In this document: positions 1 to 38,262 of the stretch, one piece after another
Position numbering within the stretch: the first letter of the stretch is position 1
How the letters are laid out: the number at the start of each line of letters is the position of its first letter
Assembly (NCBI RefSeq): GCF_051106095.1
Contig: NC_135794.1
Location: 24,182,747 to 24,246,746, forward strand
DNA from: Pogona vitticeps
Lineage: Eukaryota > Chordata > Lepidosauria > Squamata > Agamidae
DNA: 64,000 nucleotides
Direction: 5' to 3'
Notes under the pieces: model-generated
The model's database searches: none
What the model saw: the letters and a program-made list of their open reading frames with translations, nothing else
What the model was told of the DNA's origin: nothing
Program-made: the position numbers and the translations under genes

Positions 1-3000
1 CACTAAAATGGCACACTGCAACTTGTTCAATGTTTGCATTCCAGTTTCAGTTTGTAAAGGAAAAAGTTGCAAGAGCATGTGTGGAGCACAAGAGGCCTGC
101 ACCCCAAGGAGACCTGGCTTTGCCCAGGAAGAGGGTTGAAGGCTGGCAAACTAGGTAGGCTTCCCTTTGCTGCATCCTGAGATACCTCAGATATTTAGAA
201 AGACAAGTACATATATATTCCACGTGAAACACAAGGCCTCTCGCTTACTATTTATTTCTTGGAAAGATCATGAACTCCTGCTTTGTACCTATCCACTCTC
301 TCCCCCTTCCCCACGTTTTTTCCACTGGTGTGCACTTAGAATTATGTTAAAGGCGGGGAATTCTCCACAGCTTCCTTTGTGCAGCTCTCACTTTTTCCAA
401 CCCAAGGGAAAGAAAAAAATGGCATCAAATTTAGCTAAGAGCTTCCATCTCCAGAAAAATGAAGTTGTAATTGTAGCTTCACTCTTAACGACAGCCCACC
501 TCTGCCTCTCCTAGTGTCCTTTACAGCTGTACGTGTAAAAACAGCTGCTCCATGCAACGGTTGAGCTGTCAGGCAGCCTCCAAAGAGGTGAACAAGTTTA
601 GACAAACTCCACAAAGGCCAAAAGTCAAAGGTGCTGAGGCCACGTTCAGAGATGTATTTCTGTATCCAGCCAAGACAGGGATGTGAGTCTCAGGTGACCA
701 CATGTTTCTGCCCTGGCCCATCTAACCTGAGGCAAGGAAAAAGTGGAGGTGACCATGTTTTTGAGGCAATGGTACACATCTGTAAATATGAAGGTCCTCC
801 TGATGTAGACATTTCTAAAAATGTTGCAAGAACATGTATGTATTTTAAAAAGTGAGAATGAGCTGGTTCCGAAGTGGATTTGTGAAAAGGAGGAGGAGGG
901 TAAGGAGGAAAGGAGTTACTCTGGAAGACTCCTTAGCACAGCTTGAAAAAAGTGCATCCTTCAGGAATCCAATGCTTGTGTGTCCCCTGTTTGTTTGTTT
1001 GAACATGCAAAGAACAGTAAAAACAAGCAGGAATTTTTCTAGGGAGAGCTGTCTTTACAAGGCTTCTGTGTCACATGAGTATTAGTTCAAGCGCAGGTCA
1101 GATTTTATCCTGCTCATTTGAGACATGATCCAATACGGCAGAGAACATGGAAAAAGAAATCTCACCAAGGTTTCATTTTAGTGCTAGTAGCGAGTTCAAA
1201 ATGGCACAAAATGTTCCACAGCACAGCAGACCACAATGTCCACATCCTGCGGCCACCTGATTGTGAACACAACTTGCATTTTTATTACTATCTCTTTTTA
1301 TATCCCACTTTCCAGCCACTAACCCTTAAAGTGGCTAATCATTTTTTTAAATCACATTGTATTTAAAGGAGCTCATTGAGAAAAGAGTAGGCAAGAACTT
1401 GGGACAGCTCAGTGGTTCAAATCTCTGGCTGTGGAGCCAGAGGTTGGGAATTCAAATCCCCCCACCGTGCCTCCTTGACTGGGGCTAGACTTAATCTATA
1501 GGGTCCCTTCCAGTTCTGCTGTTCTAAGGTGATTATTATAGGTTGTTATTTTTTTAAAAAAACATAATAATAATAAATAAATTTGGTCAGAATCATGTTA
1601 ATTGAACAATGTTGTCATCTCTGAAACTTGGAAATGTCTAAGTAAAACTAAAGAGCTTTTCCACATCCTTCTTTTAGAGCACACACACACACACTTTAAA
1701 CTATAGCATGTAGTGAAAGTATGTTTAATGGTTTGCTGAACCAAACAGCCAAAAAATAAACTTCACACCAAAACCCAGGAAATAAAGTATGATGAGGAGA
1801 ACAATTTGTGAAGCTGTGTGGCTCATACTGGAGGGAAGATTATACTATTTGAACTGCGTTCAGATCCCAAACTGCATTTTAGAACTTTAATTCCAAAAGA
1901 AGACAAGCTAACACAGAGGTCCAAAGTTCAAAGTAATTTTAATCCTTCAAAAAAGGACCTAACAGAGAAAAGCGTAGGCAACAATTACTATGGCAACATA
2001 AGTACTTCTAAATAATGAAGCTTGTTATTTGAGTTATGAGTAGTCTTTTGTTAGACGAGAATTGGGACTGAAGTATTTAGAGCAACCTTCAGGCAGAAAC
2101 AAAGGCAGAAACATTATTGAGAACCAAAATATTTCAAGCTTGAGCAGTCTCTGAAAAAGGTATTCACTAGAGCTTCCATGCATCACATGGAGTCTGGGAA
2201 TCTGAGCTCGTATAGAGGGGCATAAAGGCAGATAAAATGTACACGGGCAGATACTGTGCTCTGGCCGCCATTCTAACTACAGAAGCAGAATCAACCATGA
2301 CTTCTATCTCTAGCAGGGGGAATCTCTCTCTAGCAGTTAAAAAAAAAAGTCTAGGACTTTTGAAAAAAAAATCTGCTTCCATAATTCCTCAGTCAGGCAA
2401 AGGAGCACTTGGAAGTTCTGGTTTATCTACATCAGAATAGTCACTAACCAGTTAGACTGAGACTCTCTTTCTGCATTACTGCCAGATGACCACTGAATTT
2501 TATTTTTTTTCCTGAGTGCCTGGGCTAAATGGCAATTTAAAGAAAGGTGGACTCCCTGGCTATTGGTGCTCTACTTCCTTTAGTTGTAGGAATCAAAGGA
2601 CTTACTGAATAGGAAACCTTTCTATGCTATTTTACACCATTTCTGTTGTGTGCGTTAGTCCAACAGGGATCAGACCCCGAAAGCATTTCTGTTAATTTGG
2701 CATGACTATGTCAGTGAAAAGTCGTGAAGAAAATGAGAAGAAAGAAAGGCAATGCTGATGCACAGATGAGTTGTCTCTCAGAAGGGCAGAAAGATCGGAA
2801 CCATACAGAATTTTGAAATATGACCTTGTACGGCTCTCCCTGCCTTTTATGAATGAAGAGGAAACCAGGGCTTAGAAATATGAAACCTACAAGAACTTTA
2901 TCAGCAGGGCAGGGATATTTCATGCATACACTACCTTAGCCAAAGCTTCGTTGTTTAAGTCATTGAGAAAAATACAGGCCTTTACCAGCAGAAACCCTCA

Positions 3001-3895
3001 ATAGCCTCTTCTTCAGATGGTTGAAAAACACTGTGACACTCCAGTGTGTGCAAAGTTTGTTCGCATAATATTTTAACAACTACAAACGCTTGATTATTTC
3101 CTATACATGTGAAGCTTCATTCATGTAGATAGAGGAACAAATACAGAAACCTAACTAGGACTAGTAAAAGTGTTTAAAACTGGTCCCAGATGTGCCATCT
3201 CAGTAAGAATGAGGACTCTGCCAATTTCAAGATGATAGCTACATGTAAGCAGCAAGAGGGGAAGTAAACAATAAATAGAACAAAAATTTTAAAGGAACAT
3301 GTAGCATTATTTATTAGTGCAGAGGTTCTACAATCATGGCCATGGGGCAACTCAACAGAACAATTTTCCCCTCGGCTGCTATTAAAGGGTTGCTCCGTTT
3401 TTACAGACAGGCCAGGAAAGGATATAGAAATATTATTTGCTTCCATCTGCTGGCCAGTCCAGATACTAACCCAAAACAGTATCTCCCTTGCCACTTGTGA
3501 CTGGTAAGAGACTGGAAGAAAACCTGGAGATTTTTTTGTCAAAATGCCTCTTCTTTTAAAGCACCTTTCAAATATAACTTCTGAAAATAACTAGAAAAAT
3601 CTTACTGGCTAGACCAAAATGGTGACTTTAAATTGTTTGCAATGTTGTATCTTTACCCTTCAAGTAACTAGAAGCTTTCCAGGTCTTCACAAAATATGTT
3701 CAAAGTAACACCAAATCAAGACCAAAATACTCAACCTCCTGTTTTGTATCTCAAATTATGCAAAAGCTGTATCTTCTGCAATATAACTGTGGGCAACACA
3801 TACGGACGTCATCCTAGGACCCAGCTCACAGATTATTCCAAGAAACGAATGGGCCAGTCATAATGTCCGTACTGCACCAAACACATTTTGCCTAC
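1..3895. other. Downstream flank of SPPL2A; no firm exon
   Basis: This stretch follows the last recognised SPPL2A exon and should hold the terminal coding exon and 3' UTR if they lie in the window. No segment resembling the mammalian SPPL2A C-terminal tail was found. Reading straight through the donor at 3895 gives a 20-codon extension ending at a stop near 3833. A short open stretch on the minus strand at about 2440-2384 has a peptide-like composition, but its only nearby acceptor is in the wrong phase. One tRNA-type SINE lies at 1401-1545. The rest looks like AT-rich noncoding DNA. Confidence 0.5.
1401..1545 (+). repeat. tRNA-derived SINE
   Basis: The sequence has A-box-like (AGCTCAGTGGTT) and B-box-like (GGGAATTCAAATCCC) segments about 40 bp apart. 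A body ending in TATAGGGTCCCTTCCAG follows, then a T-rich and AAT-rich tail. This is the layout of a tRNA-derived SINE. A related copy in the opposite orientation lies at 16361-16488. The exact family name was not determined. Confidence 0.65.
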
Positions 3896-17579
<13,684 letters not shown>

Positions 17580-17990
17580 CGTGAGGCGACGCTTCGGCCG
17601 CCGCTGCCGCCGCCGCCCGCGGCTCTTCCTGGGAAACCACCGGCCCTCCTCGGCTCTCTCCTTCCGTTCCCTTTACTCCCTTCCCTTCCCTTCCCTTCCT
17701 TCGCTTTCGTTTTCGCGGCTTCCGAGGCGGCTTTTCGGGGCGGGATTTCCCGCTCCCCCCCCTCGCAGGGCAGAGGAAGCCTCGGGAGGCGGAGGCGCCG
17801 GCCGGATCCGGCCCCTCTCGCGTCTCCTCTTCCCCCGCCTCGACGCCCGTCACGACCTGGGCAGGGAAGCGCCTCCTCGGCCCGCAGGGGGCCTCTGAGC
17901 ATGGGCAGAGTGCCCTGCGCTTCGGAAAAGTAGACCTGGGCCCCGAGGAGGAGGAGGAGAAGGCCGCCGCCTGGGGCCTCCTTAGCAGCA

Positions 17991-20926
17991 GACGGGACGG
18001 GGGGCTCCTGGAGGCCGGTGGGTAGATACGAGCTTAAAATATTGAAATAGAGGTAAATACGGAGGGTGTGTGTATATGGAATTGTTGCAGTACTGTATAT
18101 CTATATGTATCTATTCATCCATATACAGTATGTGTTTGTATATATACTATATCTATGTATAAAGATATAGATATACTGTACTGTATGTGGAATTGTTGCT
18201 GTACTCTAGGCCTGAGGTCGCCCATGTTTTCAATAAATAAAAGGAATCGGTAAGATGGGGTGGCTGGAGCTGCGAATGTGGGGTGGAAAGGTGGCAGGCC
18301 TTTCTTTCTGCTCCACTTTCTGCCTCCGGGGCAAGGGAGGGGCGTTCTCCTGGCCAGATGGTCAATGGGGGAGGCTTGGGAAGGATGCTGAAGGCCCCGC
18401 AAGGCAAGGGTCCCACCTCTCTGACCAGAGCAGGGGGAAATCGGAAACCACCCCCTTGCCTCAGGCCAACCCTAAAGGGTGAGGAAGGTCGAGGCCTGCC
18501 CTGGACACCCTGTATTTTGAGGGTCCAAAAAAGGGGGCGGCGCCTTCGGTTGGGTTCAGATGGGAATTGGGTGGCGGTTTTTGATTCCTGGCAGTTGTCG
18601 TCCAGGGGTTGGGTGGCTGAGAAGGTGGAAGTGGGCCCGGGCGGACGTGGCACCTTGCCATGTCCGTTGGGTTTGGATTCTCATCAAGCCGACAACATGG
18701 CATGCTGTTGCCGGTGGTGTCCAGACCTATAAGGTTCGGCTGCCACCAGCCGTCCAGGTCCCTGCTAAGGTGGAGGAGTGCTTGGATGCCACTCTCCAAC
18801 TGCCAGAGCTTGCCTTTTCCATGGGGTGAGGAATGACGAACACAACATGGAGGGAGATAGTTAGACAAAAGAAGGACTTTCTAGCCATAGCAATTCATGT
18901 GGCTACTCCGTGATTCAGACCTGTTAGGCCACGAGGAGGAGGAGGAGTGCCAACCTCTTGAACCCTCAGAGGATAAGAGATGACACAACCAATGCTTTGA
19001 GCACCCTGATGCTGATATTTCGGGTCCATTATTTCCTGCTGCAGTCATCCCACAAAAGCCATTGGTTCTAGCACTTTCTAATGAAAGCTGATTTCATTCT
19101 TCCAATCCATTTTGTGGGCACACACAATATTCTTCCATTCTATTGTTTGATAAGAATAGAGAAGTCAATTTTCAGCAGTTCTGTACTATTAAGCTGCTGC
19201 TGGTGGTGGTGGTGGTGGTGCTGCTGTCTGTCCTCATGGTTGTGTCTGTAGAACAAGGCATCAAGGCAAGGTCATGTTTATTCTAAAGCAGCCCTTATAT
19301 TCAAGGGAGAATTAGAATTTTCAAAATCATAGCAATAATATGAAATGCTCAATTTGAACCAGAGAATTTGTATGACATTTACCTTTTAATGATCATTGAC
19401 TTCTAGCTGTTCCACTGGATAGTTACTTAAACATGAACCAACTGTTCTCTTTGTCAGAAATGTACAGAAGTTTTTCAACACCATACATTATGTTTAATAA
19501 TACACATACACACTTGTGAATATTTCAATAAGATTGATTTACTGTATGTTTAAAATGGTACACAGATCACTAGTTAAAATGCATACTTTTAAAACTTGAA
19601 GTTGGTCCTCTCTAGTAGAACGAGGAGCACCATACCTAACAGGAAACTTCCTTCAGTGTTGCCAGTGGTTATTAAAAAGGGAGCTTCAACTCTCTGCTTT
19701 CACTTCACCCAGCTGAAAATGAGGTGTGATAGTCTTATGCATCCAAAGAGTATAGCAGTTCTCAAAGCTTGTGATTCAAGCTGCTGTCACTCCGTTCCCA
19801 TGAAGTATCTCTGAAGAACCATGTGTGTACTAAGCCCAAACTACTGTTCTAGTTAAGTACTGACAGTACAGGAAAGTACTCATGATGCTGGTGGATGCCA
19901 TTTTCAGTTAGCATTGAGCAGAGAATGCACAAATCTCAGAAGCGACCCACAAGGGCCAGACTTCATAGCCTTATCAGAAGTGTAGAAGATGAGGACATGG
20001 ACAACAAATATAGCAGAATACCACCCTGCTGCTAAAATCAAATCTTTCTAGAACGTTGGTATGACAACTCCCAATTATAGTAACAGCAAGAATCCTATCA
20101 CCTGCTCCTGCTGAATGTTTCCAGATTCTTTTGCAGAAGTCTCCTTCACCAAAGCCTTACATTTTCCATTCATAATACTTATGAGCTTTCAATTAGTATA
20201 AAAGGATTACAATATAAACACTCTTTCCAAGATGTACCATTTGCCCATGTCAGGAGAGAACCCAAAATATCACACAGGGCCATACTCCTTTATGGCAGGA
20301 TCTATCATTGCAAAAATCTGAACAGACTTCCAAATTTTTTGTTAAGGGAAGGCATGCAGCAGTATTTGTAAAACCTGAAGACTACGAGTACGTACTATTA
20401 TGTTCTAATAAGTAGAATGCTTAGTACCTTGGCATGTTATGAACAGTCAGTATTTCCAGAGGGACAGTATCTTTCCCGAGCCCAAACAAACTATAACTGA
20501 AATCAGATGTTGACATGTTTGCTTGGTACAACCTTATCTGGAAATATTTCTGTTCTATAGAAGGCAAAACTGGCTCAATTAACCTCTCCCCTTTCCTAGC
20601 AAAAGACTTTTCAATCTCAGTTTATTGATGGAAGTGAAGTATAACTTACAACTGCAGCCACCATTTTTAAGTAGTGGTTTTAGATCATTTAGCACTAGTA
20701 TATATAATTCTGTTATCAGGATTAAGATGCCTTGTACGTATTGCTTTCATAGAGGTGAAATCCCCAGCATAAACAGACATTTACAGAACAAGAATTGACA
20801 TGAATTTAGCGATTTACAATCCTAGTCAAAATACGACAATTTATAATGAAAACAATCAATTATATTCATTAGACCCATTTACTTTCAGAACAGAACATAC
20901 TGTATTTAATTTTATTTAAACATCTC
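17991..20926. other. Intergenic; probable 3' UTR of the CDC42SE-like gene at its right end
   Basis: No coding exon was recognised. A TA-rich partly palindromic stretch lies at 18095-18185. The right end, 20926 downward, follows the stop codon of the CDC42SE-like gene. An AATAAA on the minus strand lies at 20916-20911, and another candidate is near 19280, so a 3' UTR of uncertain length is likely. Confidence 0.45.
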
Positions 20927-22275
20927 CTAAATCTGTGTAGGTGTAGAATTATTGTTGTTATAGCCTCCTTTGGAATTCATCCGTTCCTGAATTTGCTCAA
21001 CCTAGAAAAGGCACACTTGTTATCACAATTCAGTTTTCAACCACAATCCTTTCCTGAAAGCTCAAGGTTATTAAAAGGAACACTATATTCTAAGTTTTGT
21101 TAATAAAATGCTACATTCTACCCTTTAAAACTGAGTAATTCCACATCTTTGTGTAACTTCCACTTTTGACTTTGTGTTTAGGTTATCCATTTGTATTAGG
21201 ACCCTTATGGCCTAGTGGTCAAATTGCAATATTGTAGTCAAGATTCTGAGTTCAGTCCTGACGGGCTCACACGTCTGGCTCAAGGTTGACTCAGACTTCC
21301 ATCCTTCCAAGATCAATAAATTGAGTTCCCAGCTCATGTGGGAACAGGGCCAATATCTAGCCTCCATCATTAAATTGCAAACCATCCAGAGACTGCTTTA
21401 AGCGCTACGGGGCAGTATATAAGCAGCACATTTTGCTTTATTATGTGCTGTCAAGACTTACAGTGACCCTAATGTGGTTTTCAAGGTAGGTGAGATATTC
21501 AGGAAGGGGTTACCGATGAGTCTCCTTGGCCAAAGGGGGATTTCATCCCAAGTATCCTGAATCCAAGTCCAGTATTTTGTCCAGTGCACTATGCTAACTC
21601 TGTTCAGTGGCAGACTTTGCTTATTTTCTTCCATTGTATGTGTTCCTTTAACACAGTGCCATGTTAAGTTTAGAAGCTAGACTGTGTGTATCCTGTACAG
21701 TGAGTTGTCTTTTGCAAGCTACAACTATTGGAAGTAGGGTCGTCCTCCACTGTGCCCAGTTCACTTCATTGCACCATAGTGGTTATATCAAAGCCTGCGC
21801 TACCCTTGCACCTTGCTTCCCGGCACCCTCACAAATAGCACATACTTACAGAAGGAGGGCTACTGTCCATTTCTTTCTTTCCAACGTGGGTGATGTGTAC
21901 AAAGTTCATTGGCTCTCCGATCATATTTCTGTCAAGTCGTGGATGCCTCTTCTTTAGAAAGGCCAAGAGAGAGAAGTAATATGGATTTTAATGAAAAAAG
22001 GGTTCAGATAAGTTGCAAAAATCACCATGGCTGCTATAAAGACAGCCACGAAACCCATCTCGTTTCTTCAGTTGGGTAGACTCACAACTCCCCTGCTGTT
22101 TTAATGTTTTAGTTTGGGGAGTTTTACTGGTAATCTAACGGGTTTTGCACAATGGTTTTGATGCAAGCTGTCTTGTGCCTTGAAAGCCAACACATGCATT
22201 TCTGAAACAAAATAAACTCACCATTGGGGGCTGGTCACCAATGCAGCAATGAAAACAAACCAGGAACTCTGTCAT
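20927..22275 (-). CDS. CDC42 small effector-like protein, probable third paralog
   Basis: Three coding exons (22275-22222, 21951-21850, 21001-20927) are joined in phase 0 and encode 76 residues. The start [17 protein letters not shown] parallels the CDC42SE2 start, including the CysCys pair that is palmitoylated in the family. Residues 28-42, [15 protein letters not shown], are the CRIB-type CDC42-binding motif. The tail carries a [12 protein letters not shown]-like segment matching the family's QxQMxSKGG region. Exon number and phase agree with CDC42SE1/2. The basic stretch before the CRIB motif is reduced to KRHPR. An acceptor at 22285/22286, CTGTTACAG before ATTGCGACC-ATG, implies a noncoding upstream exon, perhaps in the island at 24190. 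The protein should act in actin regulation beneath the plasma membrane. It is too diverged to be the strongly conserved CDC42SE2 itself. Introns rule out a retrocopy. Confidence 0.9.
21200..21437 (+). repeat. tRNA-derived SINE
   Basis: The left part, TATGGCCTAGTGGTCAA with a B-box-like GAGTTCAGTCCTGAC, is tRNA-like. The right end, AAACCATCCAGAGACTGC and GGGCAGTATATAAG, is the tail type seen in common reptile SINEs. The element lies in the second intron of the CDC42SE-like gene but in the opposite orientation. Confidence 0.65.
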
Positions 22276-22285
22276 GGTCGCAATC

Positions 22286-23728
22286 TGTAACAGCATCAAG
22301 AGTGAAAGATGAAAGGAGCCAAAGGCAATTTAAAAGTTTAACATGCCACTTCATTCTATCTGAGGCCAAGGTACCCTGGGCTAGAAGAGAGTTGATGCTT
22401 GCACTCACTGTAACCTTTCCTCTGTTTCCGTACATTGTTGCCAAGCCGTTTCCTGCTTCTTTTTACCTTTATTTATGTTGTCCTTTAACAGTTCCTGTGC
22501 AAGGAGAGTCAATTCCGGGACACAGACAAGGGCTAATAGGTGTTTGTAATCCTCTTATTTCATGTTGTCAACATTATAAAAGCAAAGAGTTACATAATAT
22601 ATATAGAAGGAAAAGAGTGTTTTTAACACGAGATACTTTATGTCAAAGCTACTGTTTGGAGAACAAAAGAAAACATTGATGTGAAGTTATAGTCAATCAG
22701 TCTAAACTTTCCCCTTCCATTAGCTGGACTCGGTTCAGAGAGAAGATAGGTTGCCTTTTGGGACTAATGTTCCCAGAATTCTTTAACTAGTGTGGCCAAA
22801 AAAAGGAGAAGTCTCTCTCCTCTGCTACAGTGAGTAGAGTAATAGTAACTTACATAAATAGTAGCTATTAGGCTGCATTAAGGAATACTAAGGGTATCCT
22901 TAACTAGGGAGAAAACCGTTTTACTTCACCTCAGATAGATTACTTTGGATGGCTTGTAAAGCAAAGCTCTCCTCTCTTAAGATATCCTGATTATAATAAG
23001 CAGGACTTGTTATTTCTCTTTCACCAGAGACTGGATGTAGTAGTAGCTAATATGTATTGTGAAGTAGACTTTAAGGGTTGGTCTGTTTTCAGAATTTTAG
23101 AACCCGAAGTCTTAGCATGCTTTATATTTCCTCAACTGTTAGTAAAATATTGTGTATTGCTATTTCAATGCTATTTTGCCACAAAACACACCAGTGTGCT
23201 GTAGATTCGAGCTGATGCCATTCCACCATTTTTATATTATTGCTCAATAGTCTGGACTACATATTAAATAGTCACTACCGATAACACTAAAATAATATAT
23301 TACTATATCGCTACAAGTGAGGGGAGAACATTTTAAAAACTCACATCAAACTCTTCCAAGCTAGTTAGCTTGACAGCCTTCCTGAAAGGAACATTTTTAA
23401 GTGGCATCCACCCCTTATATATGCACACCATTCTCTAATCATCAGTTTCCTTTCTGCTAATTATCCCAGTTGATGAGTTTTCCTCTGGGGGGAGCTTTTG
23501 CCTGCCCTGCTCCTACCATTTGGGCCCCATTTATATGTGCTTAGGCGTTAGTCCCAGAGAACAGCTGTGATCTTCGCTGGAAATAATTGATAAAATGAGC
23601 TGCTAGCTTCAGCTAAGACTTTATAGTCTTGAACCTTGACAGTCAGTGAGGATTTTCTAATTAGTTATTTGCCTTGCCAGAGTACGACCCTCCAATTGAA
23701 TTAATGAAGAATCAATGCAGATGGTTTT

Positions 23729-23812
<84 letters not shown>

Positions 23813-24189
23813 GGATTTGGGGCTGTGTCGATTTTGAAGCCTAATCGTTATACTCTGGACGTCCAAAGAAGCAACGAGCAATAAATACTTTACTTGGCAT
23901 GCATTTATTTCCCTACTTCCAAGGCTTGGGAATCGGATGGCTGTAAAATCTTAACCGGGAGCCTATATTGATTTTTTTTAAAATTTTCTCCTCATGAGCT
24001 TCCCCTTAGAAAGATTTCCTTTTAATCCATTTCTAGGCTTTATTTAATTTCCAAAGGGGCAATTTTGGGCTGTTTCCGTTTGAGAAAGGAAAACGAGAAA
24101 AAACTACAGTGTCGCCTTTGGAACTGGCAGATTGCAGTGTGGCTTTCCAAAGGTTATTTCAAGCCATGTTCTCAGATTTATTTATTATT
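22286..24189. other. Presumed first intron of the CDC42SE-like gene
   Basis: No coding exon was seen. The left edge is a splice acceptor for the start-codon exon of the CDC42SE-like gene. An AAT microsatellite lies at 23730-23812. The sequence is otherwise AT-rich and unremarkable. Confidence 0.5.
23730..23812. repeat. AAT microsatellite
   Basis: About 27 uninterrupted TAA/AAT units. The isoleucine- or asparagine-rich frames across it are artefacts. Confidence 0.97.
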
Positions 24190-24691
24190 GATTTGAAACC
24201 CGTTAGCCCGCCTTTTCTAAACCGCCCCCGGCCCGCCAACGTCTGCTCTGGGAGGGAGGCTGCCGCCCTGCAGGGTCCGCCTGAGGGAACTCGAGGGCCC
24301 GGGGCAAACTAGCCAATCGGAGCGCCCTTCATCCCTCGTTGCTTCTCCTTCATTGGCCATCAGGGCGCGGGGCGGGGAAAGGCAGCCGGCTCTCTCCGGA
24401 TTGGCGGTCGCGCCCGGGCTCCAGCCAATGAGCCGTCGCCTGGCGGGTGACGCGGGTGGAGTCGGGCTCCGCCGGGGCGCTTCGTTCTTTCGCCCTGGCG
24501 CGTCGGGGCGGTGCGGACGGGTCTCTCTGCGGCCGCCGTTTCTCCGAGGCCATGGCGCTGCGCGACAGCTGACGCTCGTGCTCCTCTCCCCTCCACCCAC
24601 CGCCCCCGGTCGGGCCTTCCTCCCCTCGGGGCTCCCCAGGAAACCGCCGCCGCCGCCGCCTCCTCCTCCACCCACCGGCACGCGGGGCGCC

Positions 24692-31436
<6,745 letters not shown>

Positions 31437-31520
31437 GACAAGCAGCCAAGGCGATTCCCACGAGAGAGAAGACACTCCTTCAGTAACTTATTTTTTTTTA
31501 AAGTCCATGCCTGGTTTGGC

Positions 31521-31526
31521 AATAAA
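31521..31526 (+). terminator. Polyadenylation signal of the NMRK2-like gene
   Basis: A canonical AATAAA lies 85 bp past the presumed stop and is followed by T-rich sequence (31543-31570). It fixes the gene's end shortly before the convergent SQOR gene. Confidence 0.7.
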
Positions 31527-31546
31527 TTACCAACTTCTGTGAAGAT

Positions 31547-32424
31547 TTTTCTGTTCTTAATTATTGTATTTCATGCGGATGAAAATCTCGACAACGTGGC
31601 CTTGATTAAAAACCATCTACCATCCATAACGATTCTGAATTTGTATTTGTGATTTTAATGCTCTATGCTTAGACAGTGCTTCCAGCATTTTGCTGGGGAT
31701 GGAACCATCATCTTTTCTGTTGGGGAGAGGCCAACAGCATGAACAGAATCCTATAACAGCAACAAACAACACCTGTAGTCGGAGGTGTTCCCACACATTA
31801 ATAGTGTGGGTCACTAACTAGCATTAAGTAAGATAACACAAAGTATACACGTCTAGCAGTCCACCAACAGATGTAAGAGGCTGGAAAACATTACCTGCAT
31901 TTAGTTCATCAAGAGCAACATGCTTTATCATTAATTGCAAAGATCTGAGGTATAATTTCTGTTGTCCGTTTAAAACAAACAGATGCTTGGCTAGTATGCC
32001 AAACTTTCCTGAATGAAAAGTCTGCTTTTCGGCTGTTCAATGTAGAAATATTTCCAGCATCCTTGACCACAGTTGTTTAAGGTTGGTGTTGCAGTGGTAA
32101 TGAATATCAGCTCGTGGCTAAATGATGATAGCGTCCATAAGGCCATCCAAGGTTTGTGGGTCAGGCAAGGTTTGCACGGGGGTGATTTGAGGTTATACTC
32201 TTAGCCACTGTACCAGCTAGAACAGCAACAAAAAAACTGTAGACACTGACCTTATGACTCAGTATTACATCAAGGGTAAATAGGACAAAATCATGTGCTA
32301 AAAGCAGAACCACTGACTGTCCGTAGTAGATATTGCTTTCCCACTAATCTAGCCAGAAGTTGTAAAAATAGAGACAGTGCATAGGTTTTAAAATACTGTA
32401 CAGATGAGTCTGATGCTTCTCTCC
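31547..32424. other. Short gap between convergent genes
   Basis: Roughly 0.9 kb separates the poly(A) signal of the NMRK2-like gene from that of SQOR. No gene or clear repeat was seen. Confidence 0.5.
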
Positions 32425-32441
32425 TTCCTGAGATAAACAAT

Positions 32442-32447
32442 TTTATT
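32442..32447 (-). terminator. Polyadenylation signal of SQOR
   Basis: AATAAA on the minus strand lies 90 nt downstream of the SQOR stop codon, giving a short 3' UTR of about 110 nt. Confidence 0.6.
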
Positions 32448-32536
32448 GGTGCAGGAATGATAGAATTGTGCAGAATTTCTGTCAGTTCCACAAAATGCCA
32501 TGTTCTGTGCTGGTTGGGTTTTAGCTGCTCTGGACA

Positions 32537-38256
<5,720 letters not shown>

Positions 38257-38262
38257 TCAGTC

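Noticed and set aside
1401-1475. Functional tRNA gene
   Set aside because: A- and B-box-like segments are present but no cloverleaf with matching acceptor stem; the SINE body continues downstream.
2384-2440. Short minus-strand stretch (SDYSDVDKPELPSAPLPD then stop) as the SPPL2A last exon
   Set aside because: A stop immediately precedes it in frame and the only AG is in the wrong phase for the phase-0 donor at 3896.
3174-3459. Minus-strand frame starting MEANNISISF after a CAG as SPPL2A last exon
   Set aside because: Acceptor lacks a pyrimidine tract and the 95-residue product is unlike any SPPL2 tail.
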